Assembly: GCA_032111745.1 (NCBI GenBank)
Contig: JAULUH010000402.1
Location: 1-18,646, forward strand
Direction: 5' to 3'
Source: JAULUH01 sp032111745
GTDB lineage: Bacteria; Chloroflexota; Anaerolineae; JAAEKA01
Length of the DNA: 18,646 nucleotides
Under the pieces are notes generated by a model, which saw nothing but the letters and a program-made list of their open reading frames with translations, searched no databases and was not told the DNA's origin. Position numbers and translations under genes: made by a program. Below are positions 13,414 to 18,646 of the stretch, in pieces (positions within the stretch are counted from its first letter, which is position 1; each line of letters begins with the position of its first letter).

Positions 13414-14547
13414 ATGAAGATACGGCACACACGTTCAAGCCTGACCGGCCACCGGCCGCGCAAAGCCTGGAGTTTCGCCAGCCTGGCGCTGGTGGTCGCG
13501 CTGCTCCTCAGCGCCTGTGGCGCTGCGACCACATCGGCTCCGGCCGGAACCGCTAGCCAGCAGCCCGAGGCCTCAGACCGGCTCTCGTTGCTAGAGTGGT
13601 CGGGGTACGAACTGCCGGAGTTCTGGCAGCCCTTTGCCGATCAGTACCCCGACGTCGATCCCGAGCACACCTTCTTCACCGAGGACGCCGAGGCTTTCGC
13701 CAAGCTGCAAAGCGGATTTGATGCCGACCTCGTCCACCCCTGCTCACCCTGGTGGAATCTCTACGTGCAGGAAGGCCTCGTCCAGCCCATCGATACCTCC
13801 CGCCTCCAGAATTGGAGCGGTATCGATCCCAACATGGCCGCCATGGGCCAGTTCGACGGCCAACAATACTTCATCCCCTGGGATTGGGGCTATGAGTCCA
13901 TCCTCGTGCGCACGGACAAAGTCCAGACTATTCCCACCTCCTGGGCCGACCTGGCTAACCCCGAGTATGCCGGCCACCTGGCCCTCTGGGACTCGGGCGA
14001 GGCCAACCATATCATCGCTGCCCTGGCCCTCGGCTTCGATCCCTGGGCTACCACCGCCGAACAGGATGCGCAGATACAACAGTGGCTGCTGGACGTCAAG
14101 CCCAACGTGCTCACCTACTGGGTCGACTTTGTCGAGCTGGCCCAGATGATGGCCGCCGGTGATGTCTGGGTCGCCAGTAACGCCTGGGCCGATACCTACA
14201 AGAGCCTGCTGGACGAGGGCGTGCCCGTGCAATACGTCGAGCCCAGGGAGGGTAAGCTGGGCTGGGTCTGCGGCTACGGCATCAGCAGCCAGGCCCAAAA
14301 CCCTGAGCTGGCCCTGGCCTATATCGACGCCATGATCGCCCCCGACTCCATGGCGACCTTCTCCAACACCTACGGCTACGGCGCGGCCAATCAAGACGCC
14401 CTACCCCAGATCGACCCGGAGACGGTCGAGCTCTTCCAGATGGGCGATCCCGCCGCCCTGGAGCAGACGGTTTTCTACCAATCTCTGACCGCCGAGCAAC
14501 GCCAGAAGATGACCACCATGTGGAGCGAAGTCAAGGCCGCGCCCTGA
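13414..14547 (+). CDS. ABC importer substrate-binding lipoprotein, spermidine/putrescine (PotD/PotF) type
   Basis: The 377-residue protein has a basic N-terminus, a hydrophobic stretch (22-33) and a lipobox LSAC (32-35), so Cys35 should be lipidated and anchor it outside the membrane. The mature part is a type II periplasmic-binding fold of COG0687, with LEWSGYELPEFWQPF (60-74), DLVHPCSPWW (105-114) and an aromatic-rich FIPWDWGYESILVRTDKV (153-170). The family binds polyamines, but the spot where E. coli PotD has Ser/Tyr contacts reads HPCSPWW, so the ligand may differ. The ATG at 13414 has GGAGG upstream and gives a normal signal. An upstream in-frame ATG at 13333 would add residues before the signal and is rejected. 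It is followed after 1 nt by a permease gene. The order binding protein-permease-permease-ATPase differs from potABCD of E. coli. Confidence 0.88.
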   Translation: MKIRHTRSSLTGHRPRKAWSFASLALVVALLLSACGAATTSAPAGTASQQPEASDRLSLLEWSGYELPEFWQPFADQYPDVDPEHTFFTEDAEAFAKLQSGFDADLVHPCSPWWNLYVQEGLVQPIDTSRLQNWSGIDPNMAAMGQFDGQQYFIPWDWGYESILVRTDKVQTIPTSWADLANPEYAGHLALWDSGEANHIIAALALGFDPWATTAEQDAQIQQWLLDVKPNVLTYWVDFVELAQMMAAGDVWVASNAWADTYKSLLDEGVPVQYVEPREGKLGWVCGYGISSQAQNPELALAYIDAMIAPDSMATFSNTYGYGAANQDALPQIDPETVELFQMGDPAALEQTVFYQSLTAEQRQKMTTMWSEVKAAP

Positions 14548-14548
14548 C

Positions 14549-15400
14549 ATGGACACCAGGAGGCGTCTGGCCGTGCTGGTGGGCCCCCCAGCCCTCTGGC
14601 TGCTGCTGCTTTTCGTGCTTCCCCTGGGCATCATGGCCCTCTACACCTTTCGCGGTGGTTCCTTTGGGGAGGCGCGCCAGGTATGGACTCTGGACAGCTA
14701 CCGGGAATTTCTCGCCAGCACCGCCTATCATAGGCTGCTGCTACGCTCGATCCTGGTAGCCTTCGCCGTGTCACTGGCGTCCGTCGTCCTGGCCTACCCC
14801 CTGGCCTACTTTCTGGTCTTTCGAGCCGGGTCCCGCCGCGTCATGCTGTTGACGATCCTGGTTATTCCCGCCTGGACCAGCTTCCTGTTGCGTATCCTGG
14901 CCTGGCGACTTATCCTGGGCTCCAACGGCATCCTCAACAACGTGCTGCTCTTCCTGGGCTTGATCGATGAGCCGGCGCCTATCCTGCTCTACAGCATGAC
15001 CGCCGTCATGGTCGTGCTGATATACGTATGGATTCCTTTTGTGGCCCTGCCTATCTTCGCCGGCCTGGAGCGCATCGACAAGAGCCTGCTGGAGGCCGCT
15101 GCCGACCTGGGCTGCAACCGGGCGCAGGCCTTTCTGCGCGTCACCCTGCCCTTGAGCATGCCCGGGGTGCTGGCCGGCTTCTTTTTCGCCTTCATCCCCA
15201 CGGTGGGCGAGTATGTCACCCCGCTGCTGGTGGGCGGCACCCGGGGCATCATGTACGGCAACCTGATCCAAGACCAGTTCGTCAAGGCGCTGAACTGGCC
15301 CCTGGGATCGGTGATGAGCCTGGTCATGCTGGTCGTCGTGCTGGCGTTGATCGGTATCTTCCTGCGCTTCGGCCGCGTGTCCGACCTGGTGGAAGCCTAG
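14549..15400 (+). CDS. ABC importer permease, PotB-like
   Basis: The 283-residue inner-membrane protein has about six hydrophobic segments, starting at residues 8-32, then near 66-90, 98-120, 145-170, 203-222 and 253-272. The cytoplasmic EAA loop, EAAADLGCNRAQAFLRVTLP (182-201), contacts the ATPase. Sequence and position after the binding protein fit the PotB/PotH family. The ATG starts 1 nt after the upstream stop and has no clear Shine-Dalgarno, so translational coupling is likely. The second permease gene begins at the base after its stop. Confidence 0.9.
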   Translation: MDTRRRLAVLVGPPALWLLLLFVLPLGIMALYTFRGGSFGEARQVWTLDSYREFLASTAYHRLLLRSILVAFAVSLASVVLAYPLAYFLVFRAGSRRVMLLTILVIPAWTSFLLRILAWRLILGSNGILNNVLLFLGLIDEPAPILLYSMTAVMVVLIYVWIPFVALPIFAGLERIDKSLLEAAADLGCNRAQAFLRVTLPLSMPGVLAGFFFAFIPTVGEYVTPLLVGGTRGIMYGNLIQDQFVKALNWPLGSVMSLVMLVVVLALIGIFLRFGRVSDLVEA

Positions 15401-16228
15401 ATGAGCACCACTGCGCACCGGTCGGGCCGGTTGTTCGCCTCCTTCAGCTTCTGGTACTTCCTGCTGGTCACGGCTCTGCTCTATCTGCCCATCTTCCTCT
15501 TGATCGTCTTCTCCTTCAACGACTCCACCTCCCTGAGCTTTCCCTGGAAAGGGTTCACGTTGCGCTGGTACCAGTCCCTGGCCGGCGCCGACGAGCTGCT
15601 GCGTGCCCTGCGCAACAGCATCGCCCTGGGCATCCTCTCCTCTCTGGTCGCCACCGCCCTGGGCACCATGGCCGCCATCGCCGTGGTCAAGTACCGCTTC
15701 CCCGGCCGTGGCCTCTTCGTGGCCGTGGCCGCTATGCCCCTGGTGATTCCCTACGTGGTGCTGGGCGTGGCCATGCTGATCCTCTTCAGCCAGGTGAATC
15801 TCCCCCTCTCCCTGTGGACCGTCGGCCTCGGCCACGTGGTCATCAATATTCCCCTGGTGTTGCTGATCGTCGGCGCCCGGCTGGTGGGCATGCAGCGCAA
15901 CCTGGAGGAGGCTGCTATGGACCTGGGTGCCACCTATTGGGGCACCCTGCGCCGCGTCACCCTGCCCATCGCCTTCCCGGCCATGATCGCCGCCTTCCTT
16001 ACCTGCTTCACCACATCCTTTGACGAGTTCGCTCTTACCTTCTTTCTGGTCGGCCCGCAGCCCACCTTGCCCGTCTATATCTACTCCCAGCTGCGTTATC
16101 CCAACCGGCTGCCCCTAGTCATAGCCATGGCCTCCCTGATCATGGTCGCCTCCGTGGCATTGATCGTGTTCTCCGAGTGGATCCGGCGCCGCGGACAGGA
16201 GCCACCCGGCCCAGACATGGTTGATTAG
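15401..16228 (+). CDS. ABC importer permease, PotC-like
   Basis: The 275-residue permease is the partner of the preceding one and has six hydrophobic segments. The N-terminal part, FWYFLLVTALLYLPIFLL (18-34), leads to VFSFNDS, a hallmark of PotC/PotI. The EAA motif is at 170-189 (EAAMDLGATYWGTLRRVTLP), and SFDEFALTFFLVGP follows as in the family. It should pair with the PotB-like protein in one channel. The start lies directly after the upstream TAG, with a weak GGTGGAAG as ribosome site. The ATPase gene follows after 6 nt. Confidence 0.9.
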   Translation: MSTTAHRSGRLFASFSFWYFLLVTALLYLPIFLLIVFSFNDSTSLSFPWKGFTLRWYQSLAGADELLRALRNSIALGILSSLVATALGTMAAIAVVKYRFPGRGLFVAVAAMPLVIPYVVLGVAMLILFSQVNLPLSLWTVGLGHVVINIPLVLLIVGARLVGMQRNLEEAAMDLGATYWGTLRRVTLPIAFPAMIAAFLTCFTTSFDEFALTFFLVGPQPTLPVYIYSQLRYPNRLPLVIAMASLIMVASVALIVFSEWIRRRGQEPPGPDMVD

Positions 16229-16234
16229 TGAAAC

Positions 16235-17350
16235 ATGAGTGACTATGCCGTCGAGCTACGGGATGTGTCGAAGGTCTTTCCCGCCGAGCGCACTGAGCGG
16301 GAGTTTCGTGCCGTCCACGACATCGATCTAAACATCCGCACCGGCGAGTTCTTCACCTTGCTCGGCCCCAGCGGCTGTGGCAAGACCACCACCCTGCGCA
16401 TGATCGCCGGCTTCGAAGTGCCCACCAGCGGCGAGATCTTCATCCAGGGCCAGCCTATGAGCCAGGTGCCCCCCTATCGCCGGCCCGTCAACACGGTGTT
16501 CCAGAACTACGCCCTGTTTCCCCACCTGACCATCGAGCAAAACGTGGCCTTCGGACTCGACGTCAAAGGGGTGCCCAAACCGGAGCAACAACGCCGCGTT
16601 CAGGAGGCCCTGGAGCTAGTCCGGCTGCCCCAGCTGGGCCAGCGCAAGCCCAGCCAGATCTCCGGCGGCCAGCAGCAACGCGTGGCCCTGGCCCGGGCCC
16701 TGGTCAACCGCCCGGCCGTGCTCCTCCTGGACGAGCCCCTGGGCGCCCTGGACTACAAGCTGCGCCAGACCATGCAGCTGGAGCTCAAAGCCCTGCAACA
16801 TGAGGTCGGCATTACCTTCATCTATGTTACCCATGACCAGGAAGAGGCCCTCACCATGTCCGATCGCATCGCCGTCATGAACCACGGCGAGGTGCTGCAG
16901 ATCGGTACTCCCGTCCAGATCTACGAGCGCCCCATCTACCGTTTCGTCGCCAATTTCATCGGCGAGACCAACTTCCTCGAGGGCCGCGTCGTGCAGCTGG
17001 AGGGCGATAACCGCTGTCGGGTCGAGGTCGAAGGCGGCGTGCCGGTCAGCGGCAGCTACTACCAGCCGGTCGCCGTCGGCGACCCGGTCAGCGTTTCCAT
17101 CCGGCCCGAGAAGATCCGCATCCATGAGAACCAGCCCGCGTCGCGCCCCAACCTCTTCGAGGTGCGCGTCGAGCGTGTGGCCTATATCGGCTCCGATACC
17201 CAGCTGGAGCTCACCATGCCCAACGGCACCTTCCTGCGCCTCTACGACCAGAACGATCTGTCCACCGTGGACGAGAGCTACTTCTACGCCGCTGGCGACC
17301 AGGCCTGGATCAGCTGGCGCCCCGAAAACGCCCTGGTCCTGAAAAGCTAA
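16235..17350 (+). CDS. ABC importer ATPase, PotA-like
   Basis: The 371-residue protein energises the importer. Visible motifs are Walker A GPSGCGKT (44-51), Q-loop FQNYALFPH (89-97), signature ISGGQQQR (142-149), Walker B LLLDEPLGALD (163-173) and the switch histidine in YVTHDQEEA (H200). A C-terminal TOBE_2 regulatory domain follows (about 280-360, including VSIRPEKIRI). This layout is shared by polyamine, iron and sugar importers, and the partner genes favour the polyamine group. The ATG comes 6 nt after the permease stop without a recognisable Shine-Dalgarno, so expression probably depends on read-through ribosomes. It is the last gene of the operon, with a hairpin 41 nt after its stop. 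Confidence 0.93.
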   Translation: MSDYAVELRDVSKVFPAERTEREFRAVHDIDLNIRTGEFFTLLGPSGCGKTTTLRMIAGFEVPTSGEIFIQGQPMSQVPPYRRPVNTVFQNYALFPHLTIEQNVAFGLDVKGVPKPEQQRRVQEALELVRLPQLGQRKPSQISGGQQQRVALARALVNRPAVLLLDEPLGALDYKLRQTMQLELKALQHEVGITFIYVTHDQEEALTMSDRIAVMNHGEVLQIGTPVQIYERPIYRFVANFIGETNFLEGRVVQLEGDNRCRVEVEGGVPVSGSYYQPVAVGDPVSVSIRPEKIRIHENQPASRPNLFEVRVERVAYIGSDTQLELTMPNGTFLRLYDQNDLSTVDESYFYAAGDQAWISWRPENALVLKS

Positions 17351-17364
17351 CTTGTGAACCTGCT

Positions 17365-17446
17365 GCCCCGCCAGCATGTGTGGTACAGAAGACTGGTCCA
17401 GTTTCGGAAAACTGGACCAGTCGGCGCCCCGCCTGCATGTGTGGTA
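17365..17446. repeat. Pair of 21-bp direct repeats flanking a hairpin
   Basis: Bases 17365-17385 and 17426-17446 match at 20 of 21 positions (A/T at the ninth) and share GCATGTGTGGTA. They start 61 bp apart and bracket the 14-bp stem at 17391-17422. They lie between the ABC operon and the P-type ATPase gene. The second copy ends in TGG-TAAAGT, which could act as an extended -10 for the ATPase. The pair may be duplicated binding sites or the traces of an inserted element. Confidence 0.7.
17391..17422 (+). terminator. Hairpin after the ABC operon, possible terminator
   Basis: GACTGGTCCAGTTT (17391-17404) pairs perfectly with AAACTGGACCAGTC (17409-17422) around a CGGA tetraloop. It begins 41 nt after the ATPase stop. 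No T-run follows, so classic intrinsic termination is not assured. Given its place it most likely ends the operon transcript or stabilises its 3' end. Confidence 0.5.
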
Positions 17447-17469
17447 AAGTAACAGGGAAAGGGTGAACC

Positions 17470-18646
17470 ATGCCTGCCACAACGCCTGGTACCACCGAGT
17501 CATCCCTCCCCGCCACCTGGCACACCATGTCTCCAGGGGAGGCCATGGCCGCGCTCCAAACCGGCTTCGCCAATGGTCTCAGCAGCGAGGAGGCCCGGGC
17601 CCGGCTCACTACCTACGGCCCCAATGAGCTGGTCGAAGCTCCGCGCCCCGGCTTCTGGCGCCGCTTTCTCGACCAGTTTCGCAACTTCCTGGTCATGATC
17701 CTCATCGTGGCCAGCGGTATCTCCCTCCTCCTGGGCGACTACACCGAAGCCGTCGCCATCATGGCCATCGTCATCCTCAACGCCGTCCTGGGCGTCATCC
17801 AGGAGTCGCGCGCCGAGGAGGCCCTGGCTGCCCTGAAAAAGATGAGCGCGCCCGAGGCCCACGCCGTGCGCGACGGCCACCAGACAAACGTGCCCGCCCG
17901 CGAGCTGGTCCCCGGCGATATCGTGCTCCTCGAGGCCGGCAACTACATCCCTGCCGACGTCCGCCTCCTCGAGGCGGTCAACCTCAAAGTGGAGGAGGCC
18001 TCCCTCACCGGCGAATCCGAGCCCGTGCAGAAGAACGCCGATGTGGTCCTCGACCGCGAGATTCCCCTGGGCGACCGCCGCAATACCGCCTACATGGGCA
18101 CCGTGGTCAGCTACGGCCGCGGCCGTGGCGTGGTCACCAGTACCGGCATGCACACCCAAATCGGCCTCATCGCCGAGATGATCCAGAGCTTCGAGACCGA
18201 GCCGACACCCCTGCAGCGCAAGCTGGAGCGCCTGGGACAAACCCTCGGCATCGCTGCCCTGGCCGTCTGTGGCCTGGTCTTCCTGGTCGGCGTCATCCGC
18301 TTCATGCTCAGTCCCGTCCCCGGCATGACCCTCTGGGAGGGTATCCTCGACCTGTTTATCGTGGCGGTCAGCCTGGCTATTGCGGCCGTGCCCGAGGGAC
18401 TGCCCGCTGTGGTGACCATCTGCCTGGCCCTGGGCATGCAGCGCATGGTGCAGCGCCATGCGCTGCTGCGCCGCCTACCCGCTGTGGAGGCCCTGGGCTC
18501 GGCTACTGCCATTTGCTCCGACAAGACCGGTACCCTGACTCAAAACGCCATGACGGTCACCCAGGTGTGGACGCCAGAGGCCCACCTCACAGTCAGTGGC
18601 GAGGGCTACCAGCCCGAGGGCGAGTACAGTGATGGCAACCAGGTGG
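17470..18646 (+). CDS. P-type cation-transporting ATPase, type II (Ca2+-like), 3' end outside the window
   Basis: The frame is open from ATG 17470 to the window end (392 complete codons), so the product is partial. An N-terminal cation-ATPase domain (about 15-75) is followed by M1/M2, the actuator domain with LTGESEP (T180-G181-E182-S183), M3/M4 with IAAVPEGLPAVVT (E309) and the phosphorylation motif CSDKTGTLTQN (D351). PEGLP in M4 and D351 stand at the same residue numbers as in rabbit SERCA1, which supports a Ca2+ (type IIA) over a Na+/K+ pump, though other divalent cations are possible. It should export cations across the cytoplasmic membrane. AAAGGG precedes the ATG by about 6 nt. The nucleotide-binding domain and M5-M10 lie beyond the window. 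Confidence 0.93.
   Translation, partial: MPATTPGTTESSLPATWHTMSPGEAMAALQTGFANGLSSEEARARLTTYGPNELVEAPRPGFWRRFLDQFRNFLVMILIVASGISLLLGDYTEAVAIMAIVILNAVLGVIQESRAEEALAALKKMSAPEAHAVRDGHQTNVPARELVPGDIVLLEAGNYIPADVRLLEAVNLKVEEASLTGESEPVQKNADVVLDREIPLGDRRNTAYMGTVVSYGRGRGVVTSTGMHTQIGLIAEMIQSFETEPTPLQRKLERLGQTLGIAALAVCGLVFLVGVIRFMLSPVPGMTLWEGILDLFIVAVSLAIAAVPEGLPAVVTICLALGMQRMVQRHALLRRLPAVEALGSATAICSDKTGTLTQNAMTVTQVWTPEAHLTVSGEGYQPEGEYSDGNQV

Noticed and set aside
14771..15835. 354-codon minus-strand frame opposite the permeases
   Set aside because: Gln/Asp/His/Gly-rich product spanning two real genes; an antisense artefact of hydrophobic Leu/Val codons.
17500..18459. 319-codon minus-strand frame opposite the P-type ATPase
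   Set aside because: His/Asp/Gly-rich shadow; the plus strand has TGES, PEGLP and DKTGTLT in one open frame.

Overview
This 18.6-kb, GC-rich window looks like bacterial chromosome with dense, mostly operonic genes. The gene content points to an anaerobic or facultative, probably thermophile-related bacterium, most plausibly a member of the Chloroflexota (Anaerolineae/Caldilineae type). The pointers are a group 3b [NiFe] hydrogenase, an F420-type luciferase-like oxidoreductase, a URO-D-like protein beside glucuronate isomerase, and many short hairpin repeats built on GGCTT(T/C)AGCC. The phylum is an inference. No rRNA, tRNA, CRISPR, transposase or phage gene was seen.

Layout. (1) 1-3024, plus strand: a URO-D superfamily protein and a glucuronate isomerase (uxaC), separated by an array of five 31-bp hairpin repeats that supplies the stop codon of the first gene. 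(2) 3013-8969, minus strand: a tightly coupled seven-gene operon. In transcription order it holds a stand-alone cyclic-nucleotide-binding (Crp-like, no HTH) protein, hydB, hydG, hydD, hydA, a hydrogenase maturation protease, and an FkbM-family methyltransferase. A near-consensus sigma-70 promoter with a perfect palindrome in its spacer lies upstream (9020-9048). (3) 9208-10038, minus: an MscS-type mechanosensitive channel, divergent from (4) 10224-11264, plus: a luciferase-like F420-type oxidoreductase, which converges on (5) 11278-12972, minus: an M3-family oligoendopeptidase. (6) 13414-17350, plus: a four-gene ABC importer of the spermidine/putrescine type (lipoprotein binding protein, two permeases, ATPase), behind a 440-bp intergenic region with a promoter and a strong leader hairpin. 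(7) 17470 to the window end, plus: a P-type (type II, Ca2+-like) ATPase cut off by the window edge.

How the genes fit together. The hydrogenase operon encodes a complete soluble heterotetramer in the same order as the archaeal sulfhydrogenase I operon: HydA and HydD form the NiFe hydrogenase module, HydG links to NAD(P)H through FAD, and HydB carries Fe-S clusters. It also encodes the protease expected to trim HydA. The accessory genes at its two ends (a Crp-like sensor domain without DNA-binding domain, and an FkbM methyltransferase joined by a GTGA overlap) are the least explained parts. The rest is transport and housekeeping: osmotic safety valve, peptide turnover, polyamine-like uptake and cation export. 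I found no unmistakably new system. The best candidates for new biology are the hydrogenase operon's accessory genes and promoter palindrome, and the repeat families.
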